A stretch of DNA of 64,000 nucleotides from Brooklawnia sp032229645 (GTDB taxonomy: Bacteria > Actinomycetota > Actinomycetes > Propionibacteriales > Propionibacteriaceae): positions 1-64,000 of the forward strand of contig CAVRLB010000004.1 of NCBI GenBank assembly GCA_963722295.1, given 5' to 3'. Positions within the stretch are counted from its first letter, which is position 1; each line of letters opens with the position of its first letter. The notes below the pieces were generated by a model that was not told the DNA's origin, did no database searches, and was given only the letters and a program-made list of their open reading frames with translations. The position numbers and the translations under genes are program-made. Below, in pieces: positions 51,379 to 60,441 of this stretch.

Positions 51379-52188
51379 CTAATCCGGACGCGGAGCCGGT
51401 GTCCAATCGGGCGCAGGCCGCCGGCCGGGTGCGATCGGGGGTTGCGGAAGATCGTCTGGTCGGTCCTCGGGCTGCTGCACGGCGGGTTGCGCTGAACCGG
51501 CAGGCAGGTTCTCGGGGGCGATGCCTCCGCGCGACCACGTTTGGCGGGGTTGGGGGCGCTGTGGGGCTTCGATGGCTTCCGGCGCGCCTGCGGCCAGCGC
51601 GGGCGGGGCGGCACCCGTTGCGGCGTCCCCTGCCCGGTTCCATTGCAATCCAACAGCTTCTGGTGGGTTCCAGACCGGCGCGCGCCCCGAAGCCTGCGCC
51701 GGATCCGCCGGGCCGGTATCCGGCTGATCGGCCCCAATGGCCGCGGGCGAGTCGATCGACCAACGGCGTAGCCTCCACAGCACCACCGCGCACATGGCCT
51801 TGACCAGGGTCTCGACCAGGCCCCCCAGCGCAGCCAGCCAAGCACCGAGACTGAAGTCGCCGAACAGCCCGATGATCCAGAAGATCAAACCGGCTCCAGT
51901 GGCCACACTCACCACGACCGCCGCCGCATGGATCACCCGTTCGGCGCTGGCGACCGGAGGGCCGACCAGCAAACAGGTCAACGCCAGCGCGACGGCAACG
52001 AAGATCCACACCAGCGAGACCGAGTCGGCGCCCGCCTGGCGGGCTGCCGTGGCGATGTAAACCCCATCGTTGAGCAGCGCGACGAAATAGACGACCGCGA
52101 CCGCGACGTAGAAGCAGATGATCACCAGTATCCCGACCGTTGCGGGTCCGCGGAGTTTTCTGGCGTATTCGATCATGGACATCCCCAT
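51379..52188 (-). CDS. Hypothetical four-helix membrane protein with Pro-rich tail
   Basis: A 269-residue protein I do not recognise. Residues about 15-150 contain four hydrophobic helices (for example GILVIICFYVAVAVVYFVALL and VSLVWIFVAVALALTCLLVG). Residues 160-269 are Pro/Ala/Gln-rich and disordered, likely cytoplasmic. The ATG overlaps the manC stop by one base, so it is co-transcribed with manC, which suggests an envelope role. A second ATG two codons later is possible. Confidence 0.72.
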   Translation of the reverse strand: MGMSMIEYARKLRGPATVGILVIICFYVAVAVVYFVALLNDGVYIATAARQAGADSVSLVWIFVAVALALTCLLVGPPVASAERVIHAAAVVVSVATGAGLIFWIIGLFGDFSLGAWLAALGGLVETLVKAMCAVVLWRLRRWSIDSPAAIGADQPDTGPADPAQASGRAPVWNPPEAVGLQWNRAGDAATGAAPPALAAGAPEAIEAPQRPQPRQTWSRGGIAPENLPAGSAQPAVQQPEDRPDDLPQPPIAPGRRPAPDWTPAPRPD

Positions 52189-53264
52189 CAGGCTAGTTCG
52201 GCAGAAATCTCGTCTGCGACCTTATCGGCCAACGCCTTGACCTGCTGACTCGCCTCCAGAGATCCCACGACGGTGGCCTCACTGGTCCGCACCACAAAGA
52301 CATCGTGAACGCCGACGACCCCCAGCACCGTGTCGGGCTGATCGTTGATCAGCAGGCACCCGGACGAATCGACTGTCGCAACAGTTCCGACGATGGCGTT
52401 TCCGGACTCGTCGTGGGCCAGCACCTCGTGCAACGCCGCATAGCTACCGACATCCGCCCACTCGATCGCCAACGCGACCGCGACTATGTGGGCATCGGTC
52501 TGACCATGGGAGACAGGTTCCATCACCGCGTAGTCCACCGAGATCTTGGTCAGCGCCGGGTAGATCGCGGCCAACCGCTCGGGATGCTCGGCCAATTCAA
52601 TGACCCCGTCATAGGTCTGCGGCAGCAGCACCTTCAGTTGCCCCAGCAAGGTCGCGGCACGCCATACGAACATCCCGGCGTTCCACCAGTAGCGACCCGA
52701 GGTCAGATAGGCCTGCGCCGTCAGATGGTCGGGCTTCTCCTTGAACTCGGTGATCCGGCTGGCCAGACCGTAGCCATCGATGTCGGCACCGCGAGCGAGA
52801 TAGCCGTAACCAGTGTGCGGGCTGGTCGGAACCACCCCGAACGCGACCAGCGCTTGCGGGTCGTCGCAGGCCAGCCGGAAACCATCGTCCAGAGCCTTGG
52901 CGAAGACATCGACCGGAGTGATCAGTTGATCGGCGGTCACCACCGCAACCACCGCGTCCGGATCACGTCGCGCCAGCACCGCCGCGGGCCAGGCCACCGC
53001 ATTCAACGAATCGCGTCCGGTTGGCTCGCCGAGGATGTTGCCGGGCGACAGGTCGGGCAACTGGGCAGCCACCACATCGGAGTAGGCGGCCCCGGCGCAA
53101 ACCAGCACGTTTTCGGCGGGTACGACCGACAGCACCCGCTGATAGGCGAGTTGCAGGAGACTCCTGCCGCCGAACAGGGGCAACAGCTGTTTGGGTTCGC
53201 CCCGCCGCGACAACGGCCACAGCCGCTTTCCAGATCCGCCGGCCATGATGACTACGTAGCGCAC
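52188..53264 (-). CDS. manC: Mannose-1-phosphate guanylyltransferase
   Basis: A 358-residue nucleotidyltransferase making GDP-mannose from GTP and mannose-1-phosphate. Signatures are VVIMAGGSGKRLWPLSRRGEPKQLLPLFG, ILGEPTGRDS, VVTADQLI, the ITEFKEKP sugar-site segment and WNAGMFVW. It lacks the C-terminal isomerase domain of fused enzymes. GTG start, with TAGATT 6 nt upstream. Divergent from the TIGR03089 gene. Confidence 0.94.
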   Translation of the reverse strand: MRYVVIMAGGSGKRLWPLSRRGEPKQLLPLFGGRSLLQLAYQRVLSVVPAENVLVCAGAAYSDVVAAQLPDLSPGNILGEPTGRDSLNAVAWPAAVLARRDPDAVVAVVTADQLITPVDVFAKALDDGFRLACDDPQALVAFGVVPTSPHTGYGYLARGADIDGYGLASRITEFKEKPDHLTAQAYLTSGRYWWNAGMFVWRAATLLGQLKVLLPQTYDGVIELAEHPERLAAIYPALTKISVDYAVMEPVSHGQTDAHIVAVALAIEWADVGSYAALHEVLAHDESGNAIVGTVATVDSSGCLLINDQPDTVLGVVGVHDVFVVRTSEATVVGSLEASQQVKALADKVADEISAELA

Positions 53265-53270
53265 ACGATC

Positions 53271-53276
53271 AATCTA
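53271..53276 (-). promoter_or_regulatory. -10 hexamer TAGATT of a leaderless manC promoter
   Basis: On the minus strand TAGATT ends 6 nt before the manC GTG. Confidence 0.5.
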
Positions 53277-53283
53277 GCTGCCA

Positions 53284-53289
53284 TAGCAT
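53284..53289 (+). promoter_or_regulatory. -10 hexamer TAGCAT for the TIGR03089 gene
   Basis: TAGCAT ends 6 nt before ATG 53296. The two divergent leaderless -10 boxes here are only 7 nt apart. Confidence 0.5.
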
Positions 53290-53295
53290 AGACCA

Positions 53296-54027
53296 ATGGC
53301 CGTACGCGCGAACACACCCCCGATCAGCGATCTGCTGGCCGCGCTCGAAGACCGGGTCGCCAGGGCGGGCTCCGGCCCATTGATCACCTGGTATGACCTC
53401 GACAAGGGCTTCCGCACAGAACTATCCGGACGCACCTTCGCCAACTGGGTCGACAAGTCGGCCAACCTGCTGGTTTCGATGGACGTGGAGGAGTTGCCGC
53501 GGGTCGCGAACACGCTGCTCGTCACCGATTCCGGTCATTGGGTGGGCCTGGTCTGGACGATGGCGATCTGGCAACTCGGCGGCCAGGTGGTGGCGTCCCC
53601 GCGCGAGCGACTGGCCTCGACGGACCTGCTCGACGCGGCGATCGTCGGGCCGGCCGATCCGCATCCGGTGCCCGGAGTCGAGACGATCGCCTGCTCGCTG
53701 CATCCCCTGGGAGGCGGTTTCGAGTCGCGACCCGATGGGGTCACCGACTACGCCGAGGTGCTGAGCCAGCCGGATGTGCACTGGCGGGTGCCGCCCGAGG
53801 ATCCCGTCTGCTTCGAGGGCGAGTGCCCCCAGCGTTGGGACGATCTGGCAAACGTCTCCCCCACCGGCGAGCGAGTGCTTCTGCAACCCGGTCCGGATCC
53901 CTGGACGATGGTCTGCCGCGCCCTGGCGGCCCCGATTCTGGGTGGTGGCTCGGCGGTGATCGCGGTGGGCGGCGAATCCGGGCAGCTGGCGTCATTGGCT
54001 CGTCAGGAGCGAGCCGTTCTGCGCTGA
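53296..54027 (+). CDS. TIGR03089 family protein
   Basis: A 243-residue actinobacterial protein of the TIGR03089 family, distantly like the N-terminal part of AMP-forming acyl-CoA synthetases but too short to hold a complete active site. Visible family pattern includes ITWYDLDKGFRTELSGRTFANWVDKSANLL, DSGHWVGLVWTMAIWQLGGQVV and a Gly-rich end. Function unknown. It lies between manC and the LCP gene, the order seen in mycobacteria. Confidence 0.82.
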   Translation: MAVRANTPPISDLLAALEDRVARAGSGPLITWYDLDKGFRTELSGRTFANWVDKSANLLVSMDVEELPRVANTLLVTDSGHWVGLVWTMAIWQLGGQVVASPRERLASTDLLDAAIVGPADPHPVPGVETIACSLHPLGGGFESRPDGVTDYAEVLSQPDVHWRVPPEDPVCFEGECPQRWDDLANVSPTGERVLLQPGPDPWTMVCRALAAPILGGGSAVIAVGGESGQLASLARQERAVLR

Positions 54028-54045
54028 GCAATCGGCTCGGGTGAC

Positions 54046-54051
54046 TAGGCT
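54046..54051 (+). promoter_or_regulatory. -10 hexamer TAGGCT of a leaderless LCP promoter
   Basis: TAGGCT ends 7 nt before ATG 54059 and is the same hexamer at the same distance as for pncB. Confidence 0.5.
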
Positions 54052-54058
54052 GGCTGGC

Positions 54059-55294
54059 ATGACCGACGACCGCGACCGGCAGGCCGACCTCGACTGGCTC
54101 TACGGCCCGTCGGGCGCCAAGCCCGAACCGCAGCAGCCCCAGCGCAGCGCAGCAACGGCGGACGATGCCTCGCAGCGCAGCGCGGCCAACGGTCGTCCGC
54201 GAGTGTCGACACCAGGCTATGACGCGCCCGCCGAGCGGGTCCGGGCCGCCGGTCAAGCCGACGCGCAGCATCCTGCCGCACGGCCCCGGCCCGTCCAAGC
54301 GGCCCCGCAACAACGCAGCGCGGCGCGTCCGCCCAGCTCGCCGCCGCCACAGACCCGACCGGTCGTCCGGCGACGCAAGCGACGTTCGCCGCTGCGCCTC
54401 GTCGGGGTGCTGCTGCTGGCATTCATCGTCTGGCTGATCGTGGTCCCGATCATCGCACTCAACCGGATGGGGTCGGTTGACGAACTCGAATCGGCTGCCC
54501 GGCTCGCGAACCAGCCCGGCACCGCGGTGCTGCTGGTCGGCAGCGACGCCCGCGGAGACGTAGAGGGCGCCCGCGCCGACACCATGATGATTCTCTACAA
54601 GCCCCCCAGCGGACGCTCCGTACTGATCAGCCTGCCTCGTGACTCCTATGTCACGATTCCCGGATACGGCGAGGACAAGCTCAATTCCGCATATTCCTAT
54701 GGGGGTGCCGCGCTGCTGGAGCAGACGGTGGAAGAGGCGACCGGAGTGCAACTCGACGGCTACCTGGAGATCGGTTTCGATGGCTTCGTCGATCTGGTGG
54801 ACGCGGTCGGGGGCATCGAGGTCTGCGTCGATGAGGCTGTCACCGATGAGCTGTCCGGTCTGGATCTGCCGGCCGGCTGCAGCAAGATCAAGGGCGAGAT
54901 GGCACTCGCGTACGTCCGGATGCGCTACTCCGACCCGGAGGGCGATATCGGACGCGCCAAGCGCCAGCGGGAGGTCATCGGCAAGGTGGTGGCCAAGGCC
55001 GCCACACCGTCGACCATCCTCAACCCTGTCAAGTACTGGAGCACCGCGATGGCGGTATCCAAGATGCTCGCCAAGGGCGACCAGACCGGCACCGGAGCCC
55101 TGGTGTCCGCGGCACTCGCGCTGATGAGCGTCTCGGGTGGGGACGGACTGTCGTTGGTGGTCCCGATTGCCACCACCGACGGCTGGACCTCGGACGGCGC
55201 GTCCGTGGTGATCTGGGACGACGCGTCCGCCGCCGAACTCTTCCGCGAGATCGCGGCCGGGGATACCTCAAATCTGGATCGCTTCGCAGGCTGA
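54059..55294 (+). CDS. LytR-CpsA-Psr (LCP) family glycopolymer transferase
   Basis: A 411-residue protein. About 105 residues of disordered, Gln/Pro/Arg-rich cytoplasmic sequence precede one membrane helix (LVGVLLLAFIVWLIVVPIIAL), then the extracellular LCP domain: VLLVGSDARGD, RADTMMILY, SLPRDSYV, DKLNSAYSYGG, VDAVGGIEV and the Arg-rich LAYVRMRYSDPEGDIGRAKRQREV. LCP enzymes attach polyprenyl-linked glycopolymers to peptidoglycan (arabinogalactan in mycobacteria). ATG 54059 is chosen from the -10 position; GTG 54041 is possible. Confidence 0.92.
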   Translation: MTDDRDRQADLDWLYGPSGAKPEPQQPQRSAATADDASQRSAANGRPRVSTPGYDAPAERVRAAGQADAQHPAARPRPVQAAPQQRSAARPPSSPPPQTRPVVRRRKRRSPLRLVGVLLLAFIVWLIVVPIIALNRMGSVDELESAARLANQPGTAVLLVGSDARGDVEGARADTMMILYKPPSGRSVLISLPRDSYVTIPGYGEDKLNSAYSYGGAALLEQTVEEATGVQLDGYLEIGFDGFVDLVDAVGGIEVCVDEAVTDELSGLDLPAGCSKIKGEMALAYVRMRYSDPEGDIGRAKRQREVIGKVVAKAATPSTILNPVKYWSTAMAVSKMLAKGDQTGTGALVSAALALMSVSGGDGLSLVVPIATTDGWTSDGASVVIWDDASAAELFREIAAGDTSNLDRFAG

Positions 55295-55338
55295 AACACT
55301 CATGCAACGACCCTCACGCACACGCCAAGGAGGACCGA

Positions 55339-56220
55339 ATGCTTGAAGTCGCACACCTGACCCGCACCTTCGGGCAGCTGACCGCCGTCGACGATGTCTC
55401 GTTCACCGTGCCGGACGGCAAGATGATCGGCTTCGTGGGTGGTAACGGCGCCGGCAAGACCACCACCATGCGCATGATCATGGGTCTGCTCGCCCCTGAC
55501 TCGGGGCAGGTGACCTGGAACCGGCGCCCGATCACTCAGACCGATCGTTCCCGCTTCGGCTACATGCCCGAGGAGCGCGGGCTCTACGCCAAACAGCCGA
55601 TCGTCCGCCAGCTCATCTACCTGGCCGAACTCAAAGGCATCAGCCGCGATGCCGCGGCCGTCGAGGCGTCCGGGTTGATGGCACGCTTCGGGTTGGGCGA
55701 TCGGCTGAAGGACAAGCTCGAAAAGCTGAGCCTGGGCAATCAGCAACGCGTCCAGATCGCGGCCGCCGTGATGGCCAACCCGATCGGGCTGATCCTGGAC
55801 GAGCCGTTCAGCGGGCTCGACCCCAAGGCGGTCGACGAGATGGCCGGGCTGCTCTCCGAGCGCGCCGCGCTCGGCGTCCCGGTGCTGTTCAGCAGCCATC
55901 AGCTCGATCTGATCGACCGGCTCTGCGATGGCCTCGTGATCCTGGCCGACGGGCGGGTGGTGGCCGCCGGCACGAGGGATGAGCTCGAATCCCGCGGCAC
56001 AGACCGACACCGGCTGGTCACCGACGCTGCTGCGGACTGGGTGCGCGAGTTGCCCGGCTTGAAGGTGCTCGAGGTGAGTGGCGGCACCGCCGTCTTCGAG
56101 ATCGTCGTCCCCGGAGCCGAGCACGAGCTCTTGGCCCAAGCGCTGCAACGTGGCCGCGTCATCGAGTTCGCTCCGGCACGAACAACCTTGTCAGAGATCT
56201 ATCGGGAGGTGACGGCATGA
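55339..56220 (+). CDS. ABC transporter ATP-binding protein (exporter type)
   Basis: A 293-residue ATPase with Walker A GGNGAGKTTT, signature-region LSLGNQQRVQIAAA, Walker B LILDEPFSGLD and H-loop FSSHQ, plus a C-terminal DUF4162-like extension. This is the NatA/CcmA type that pairs with ABC-2 permeases. AAGGAGG ribosome site. ATGA overlap with the permease gene. Substrate unknown; drug, ion or glycolipid export is possible. Confidence 0.92.
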   Translation: MLEVAHLTRTFGQLTAVDDVSFTVPDGKMIGFVGGNGAGKTTTMRMIMGLLAPDSGQVTWNRRPITQTDRSRFGYMPEERGLYAKQPIVRQLIYLAELKGISRDAAAVEASGLMARFGLGDRLKDKLEKLSLGNQQRVQIAAAVMANPIGLILDEPFSGLDPKAVDEMAGLLSERAALGVPVLFSSHQLDLIDRLCDGLVILADGRVVAAGTRDELESRGTDRHRLVTDAAADWVRELPGLKVLEVSGGTAVFEIVVPGAEHELLAQALQRGRVIEFAPARTTLSEIYREVTA

Positions 56221-57419
56221 ATCGCTCCGGCACCCCGGAGGCCTCGTCCGAGCGTCGGCCCGCCTGGCTGATCGTCACCATCCGCGAAATCGTGGTGAAG
56301 GTCACCGATAAGGCGTTCATCATCGGCACCCTGACCACACTCGGCCTGATCGTGGCAGGCTTCGCCGTCGGATTCCTGGTCAGCGGACGCGCACAGACCA
56401 CTGATGTGGTCGTCACCACCTCCGAAGCCGCCACCATGGCCCAGTCGGTCAGTGCGCTGGCGCAGCAGTCCGCCTCCGGTGACGCCGTGCAGGTCGTCCA
56501 AGCCGACGATGACGCGCAAGCCCTGGCACAGGTCGAGGCCGGGGACGCCGATGTCTATCTGCGCCACGGCGAGATCGGCTGGATCACCACCTGGGAATCG
56601 GAGCCCGACAGCGGTTTCGTGAACCAGCTGCAAGAAGCGCTCAACGCCCAGACGATCACCGACCTGGCGAACCAAGCCGGGGTCAGCACCGAGCAGCTGA
56701 GCCAGCAGTTGAGCGTGACCACCGAGGTGCTGAATGCGACCGGCAGCGGCGGACCGATCGGGCTGATCGCAGCCGTGGCCTTCGGCGTGTTGTTCATGAT
56801 GTCGTCAATGACCTACGGCATGCAGATCGCGACCTCGGTCATCGAGGAGAAGCAGTCCCGAATCGTCGAGATCTTGGTGGCCGTGATCCCGGTGCGCCAG
56901 CTGCTGGCCGGAAAGGTCATCGGCAACACGCTGATCGCCTTCACCCAAGTGCTGGTGCTGCTCGGCGCGAGCCTGATCGGACTAGCGTTCACCGGCTTGC
57001 GCGACTATCTTCCGGACTTCGCCGGCGCCGCAGGTTGGTTCCTGCTCTTCTTCCTGGCCGGCTTCGGCGCGCTGGCCTGCATCTGGGCTGCTGCGGGCGC
57101 GCTCGGGACACGCAGCGAAGACCTGAACCAGACGTCCACACCACTGATGTGGGTGATCATGGCTACCTACCTGGCAGCCTTCGCGGCCACCGGAACGGTA
57201 CGAATCGTGCTCAGCTTCGTCCCGATCGTCTCAGCGGTCCTGATGCCCGCCCGGCTGATCGAAGGTACGGTCGCCTGGTGGGAGCCGCTCGCCGCGCTGG
57301 CGTCCAATCTGGTCTTCGCGATGCTGATGGTGCTGCTCGGCGAGCGGATCTACCGCAGGGCGTTGCTGCGCACCGGAGGCCGGCTGAACTGGCGGCAGGG
57401 TCTCAAGCTGGCGGACTGA
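56217..57419 (+). CDS. ABC-2 family exporter permease (NatB-like)
   Basis: A 400-residue membrane protein. One helix near residue 35-55, a long extracytoplasmic domain (about 60-180), then five helices with the family segment VIEEKQSRIVEILVAVIPVRQLLAGKVIG. Layout as in NatB/YhaP. Coupled to the ATPase by ATGA. Last gene of the plus-strand pair, with a shared terminator before purE. Confidence 0.88.
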   Translation: MNRSGTPEASSERRPAWLIVTIREIVVKVTDKAFIIGTLTTLGLIVAGFAVGFLVSGRAQTTDVVVTTSEAATMAQSVSALAQQSASGDAVQVVQADDDAQALAQVEAGDADVYLRHGEIGWITTWESEPDSGFVNQLQEALNAQTITDLANQAGVSTEQLSQQLSVTTEVLNATGSGGPIGLIAAVAFGVLFMMSSMTYGMQIATSVIEEKQSRIVEILVAVIPVRQLLAGKVIGNTLIAFTQVLVLLGASLIGLAFTGLRDYLPDFAGAAGWFLLFFLAGFGALACIWAAAGALGTRSEDLNQTSTPLMWVIMATYLAAFAATGTVRIVLSFVPIVSAVLMPARLIEGTVAWWEPLAALASNLVFAMLMVLLGERIYRRALLRTGGRLNWRQGLKLAD

Positions 57420-57446
57420 GCGTTCTGCGGACGACGAGTCGGCCAG

Positions 57447-57488
57447 CGGCACCCAGGAGCTGCCGATAGCGACGGCTTCTGGGTGCCG
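57447..57488. terminator. Bidirectional terminator between the ABC-2 permease and purE
   Basis: Perfect 10-bp arms cggcacccag (57447-57456) and ctgggtgccg (57479-57488), with further pairing inside, between two convergent genes. Confidence 0.75.
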
Positions 57489-57489
57489 A

Positions 57490-57996
57490 TCAGCTGTCGA
57501 GCGAGGTCTGCTCGCGGACGCGCGCACCCTTGGCCAGCGCCGTTTGCTTCAGATCCCGCTGGAACTCGACCATCTTGTCGAGCAGGCCGGGATCGCCGAC
57601 GCCCAGGATCCGAACCGCCAGCAGCCCGGCGTTGCGGGCGCCGCCGATCGCAACCGTCGCCACCGGCACCCCCGCCGGCATCTGGACGATCGACAGCAAG
57701 GAGTCCATGCCGTCCAGATACTTCAGCGGCACAGGCACCCCGATCACCGGCAGCGGAGTCAGCGCGGCGAGCATGCCGGGCAGGTGCGCCGCGCCGCCCG
57801 CACCGGCGATGATGCAGCGCAACCCGCGGGCGTGCGCCCGGCGGCCGTAGGTCACCATCTCCTCCGGCATCCGGTGCGCCGAGACCACATCCGCCTCGTA
57901 GCCGATGCCGAAGTCGGCGAGCGCCTCGGCGGCCGGGCTCATCGTCGGCCAATCGGAATCCGAGCCCATCACGATCCCCACCAGCGGCGCAGTCAT
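57490..57996 (-). CDS. purE: N5-carboxyaminoimidazole ribonucleotide mutase
   Basis: A 168-residue class I PurE, which moves the carboxylate of N5-CAIR to give CAIR in purine synthesis. Signatures are GIVMGSDSDWPTM, VVSAHRMPEEM, AGAGGAAHLPGMLAA and GVPVP. ATG 57996 has GGGAGG at proper spacing; ATG 58002 overlaps the purK stop as ATGA but sits too close to it. It works directly after PurK, encoded upstream in the same transcript. Confidence 0.95.
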   Translation of the reverse strand: MTAPLVGIVMGSDSDWPTMSPAAEALADFGIGYEADVVSAHRMPEEMVTYGRRAHARGLRCIIAGAGGAAHLPGMLAALTPLPVIGVPVPLKYLDGMDSLLSIVQMPAGVPVATVAIGGARNAGLLAVRILGVGDPGLLDKMVEFQRDLKQTALAKGARVREQTSLDS

Positions 57997-57998
57997 CG

Positions 57999-59165
57999 TC
58001 ATCCCTCCCTGATCTCACCCCCGAGGTAGCGGGCGGCGTGCTCTGCGCGCGCCCGCACCTCAGCAAGGTCATCTCCGTAACAGTTCACGTGGCCGACCTT
58101 GCGGCCCGGACGCACGTCTTTGCCGTACAGCTCGACCCGCAGCTTCGGGTCGCGAGCAAAACAATGCAGCAGTTCGCTGGGCAGATCCTGGTTGCTTCCG
58201 CCCAGGATGTTGACCATCACGCACCACGGATCGCGAGCCCGTGGATCGCCCAGCGGCAGGTCGAGCACCGCCCGCAGGTGGTTCTCGAACTGACTGGTGT
58301 GGGCGCCGTCGATCGTCCAGTGGCCGGTGTTGTGCGGACGCAGGGCCAGCTCATTGACCACCACGCTGCCGTCGGTGCGCTGCATGAGTTCGACGGCCAG
58401 CACGCCGGTGATCTGCAGTTCATCGGCGATGTCGAGGCCGAGCCTGGTGATCCCGGCTGCCTGCTCATCGCTCAGGCCGGGTGCCGGCGTGATGGTCTCC
58501 CGGCAGACGCCGTTGCGCTGGATCGTCTCGCTCACCGGGTAGACGACGGCTTGGCCCGACGGCGAACGCACCACGATGACCGACAATTCGCGGGCGAAGT
58601 CGACGAACTCCTCGCCGATGATCTCCACCTTCTCCCCTGCGGATTCGGTGAGTGCCTGCTCGAAGGGAATCCCGGTGTCGGCGGGCCCGTCGAGTTTCCA
58701 GACACCGTGGCCGTCGTAGCCACCCCGACTGGCCTTGGCGATGATCGGGAAACCGATCTCGGCCCCGAAGGCCCGTAATTCGGCGGCATCGGCGCAGGCC
58801 TGCCACTTCGGCGCCGGCGCGTCCAGCGAGGTCGTCAGGCGCCGGCGCATCAGCAACTTGTCCTGGGCATGTTGCAGCGCGTCCGGTCCCGGACGCACGA
58901 GCTTTCCTTCGGCCACCAGATCACGAAGGATCCAGGTCGGCACATGCTCGTGGTCGAAGGTGATGATCTGACAGTTCGAGGCGAAGGATTTCACGGTCGC
59001 CTCGTCGGTGTAGTCGCCGACCATCACGTCCTTGAAGATCCGCGCTGCGCCGACGTCGGGGCCCTCGGCCAGCAGACGCAATCCGATGCCCAGCTTGATT
59101 GCCGGTTCGTACATCATGCGGGCCAACTGCCCGCCGCCGATAACTCCGATGGTGGTGCGACTCAC
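57999..59165 (-). CDS. purK: 5-(carboxyamino)imidazole ribonucleotide synthase
   Basis: A 388-residue ATP-grasp enzyme that carboxylates AIR with bicarbonate. The N-terminus TTIGVIGGGQLARMMYEPA is the family dinucleotide-like loop; KASRGGYDGHGVW, EEFVDFARELSVIVVRS and NELALRPHNTGHWTIDGAHTSQFE are ATP-grasp landmarks. GTG start, with TAGTCT 6 nt upstream. Heads the purK-purE pair. Confidence 0.95.
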   Translation of the reverse strand: MSRTTIGVIGGGQLARMMYEPAIKLGIGLRLLAEGPDVGAARIFKDVMVGDYTDEATVKSFASNCQIITFDHEHVPTWILRDLVAEGKLVRPGPDALQHAQDKLLMRRRLTTSLDAPAPKWQACADAAELRAFGAEIGFPIIAKASRGGYDGHGVWKLDGPADTGIPFEQALTESAGEKVEIIGEEFVDFARELSVIVVRSPSGQAVVYPVSETIQRNGVCRETITPAPGLSDEQAAGITRLGLDIADELQITGVLAVELMQRTDGSVVVNELALRPHNTGHWTIDGAHTSQFENHLRAVLDLPLGDPRARDPWCVMVNILGGSNQDLPSELLHCFARDPKLRVELYGKDVRPGRKVGHVNCYGDDLAEVRARAEHAARYLGGEIREG

Positions 59166-59171
59166 CCGTTC

Positions 59172-59177
59172 AGACTA
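59172..59177 (-). promoter_or_regulatory. -10 hexamer TAGTCT of a leaderless purK promoter
   Basis: On the minus strand TAGTCT ends 6 nt before the purK GTG in a 34-nt divergent gap. Confidence 0.5.
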
Positions 59178-59199
59178 TCGCCCGTGCGATGATTGGCGC

Positions 59200-59916
59200 A
59201 TGACCACGCACATCGTGACTATGGGTGGCGGCGGATTCTCGATGTCGCCCACCGGCTCGCCGACGAATCTCGACAGGTACCTGGTGGAGCTGACCGGCCG
59301 GAGTGCCCCGATGGTCTGTTTCGTTCCGACGGCTTCGGCAGACGATGCCACCTATGTGCGAAAGTTCCTCGCCGGCTACGCCGCGCTCGGCGTAAGGACG
59401 ATGGTGCTCACGATGTGGCAGGACGCCGCCGCTTCGCTCGCGCGGCTGCCGCAGGCCGATCTGGTGCTCGTCGGCGGCGGATCGACGGTGAACCTGCTTG
59501 CACTGTGGCGAGCTCACGGAGTTGATCGGGTACTGGCCGAGATGATGGAGCGGGAGCGCACGTTGGTGCTCGGCGGGCTTTCGGCCGGCTCCGCCTGCTG
59601 GTATTCGGGCTGCGTCACCGATTCGTACGGCGATCTGCGGGTGCTCCCAGATGGCCTGGGCATCCTGCAGGGCAGCTTCTGCCCGCACTGGGATGGCGAG
59701 AAGAAGCGGCAGCCGGTCTTCACCGATGCGATCGCCACCGGGCTGCTGCCGGCGGGCTATGCGGCTGACGATGGAGCTGCACTGCATTGGGTCAACGGCG
59801 CCCTGAGCGGAGCGGTTGCCGAGCGCGAGGGCGCTCGGGTGGCGCGGTTCGAGGCCAGCGATGAGCCGGCATCCGGCGGGCTGTCAATCGAGCAGCTGCC
59901 GGTCGAGCTGCTCTAA
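59200..59916 (+). CDS. Peptidase E / cyanophycinase-like (S51) hydrolase
   Basis: A 238-residue class I glutamine-amidotransferase-fold peptidase. The nucleophile elbow GLSAGSACW gives the catalytic serine; LVGGGSTVNLLALW precedes it and CPHWDGE may supply the His. Members cleave Asp-X dipeptides or cyanophycin. ATG 59200 is divergent from purK. The last 33 nt overlap the 3' end of the convergent AAA kinase gene, so the two transcripts are antisense at their ends. Substrate unknown. Confidence 0.87.
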   Translation: MTTHIVTMGGGGFSMSPTGSPTNLDRYLVELTGRSAPMVCFVPTASADDATYVRKFLAGYAALGVRTMVLTMWQDAAASLARLPQADLVLVGGGSTVNLLALWRAHGVDRVLAEMMERERTLVLGGLSAGSACWYSGCVTDSYGDLRVLPDGLGILQGSFCPHWDGEKKRQPVFTDAIATGLLPAGYAADDGAALHWVNGALSGAVAEREGARVARFEASDEPASGGLSIEQLPVELL

Positions 59917-60441
59917 GCCAGAATCAGACGAAGCCAGCGCCTGTTGAACCCGGCCGAAGGTCAGGTCGTGGTCGATGGCCGTGGCCGTGTTCACCAGCCA
60001 GCGCGGTTCACGTCCCCACGGCTCGGATTCGGCGTAGCTGACCACCACGTCGTCGAAGCTGATTCTGGGCTGCCCCGGCACCTTCGGACGAGTCGCCAGC
60101 CGGTCGGCGTGGGCCGTCAGGTCGGTGCAGACCACCTCGACGAAGAGCAGCTGCGTACGGTATTGGCGGGCCAGTGTCGTCCAGATATTGCGGGCGTAGC
60201 CGGCCGAGTTCGCGGCGTCCACGATGACGTGACTACCAAGCGAGAGGTTGGCCCTGGCGACCTGCTCGGCCACCAGATAGCTGGCCAGCCCGGTCGCGAA
60301 CGATCGTTCGAACTCGGCCTTGACCAGCGACGATTCGATGTCGTCCACGTTGACCAGCACGGCCGGGAAACGCTCGGCAAGGCCACGCGCGACGGTCGAT
60401 TTCCCAACGCCGGGCAGCCCGGCCATCGCGATCAATGCCAC
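59884..60441 (-). CDS. AAA-family ATPase / P-loop kinase-like protein
   Basis: A 185-residue P-loop protein. Walker A IAMAGLPGVGKSTVA is at the very N-terminus, and HVIVDAANSAGYARNIW and the basic DRLATRPK segment resemble small polynucleotide or zeta-toxin-like kinases. The GTG at 60441 has GGAAGG upstream and lies inside the end of the PH-domain gene (10-nt overlap); a longer ATG at 60477 is possible. Substrate unknown. Confidence 0.82.
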   Translation of the reverse strand: MALIAMAGLPGVGKSTVARGLAERFPAVLVNVDDIESSLVKAEFERSFATGLASYLVAEQVARANLSLGSHVIVDAANSAGYARNIWTTLARQYRTQLLFVEVVCTDLTAHADRLATRPKVPGQPRISFDDVVVSYAESEPWGREPRWLVNTATAIDHDLTFGRVQQALASSDSGLEQLDRQLLD

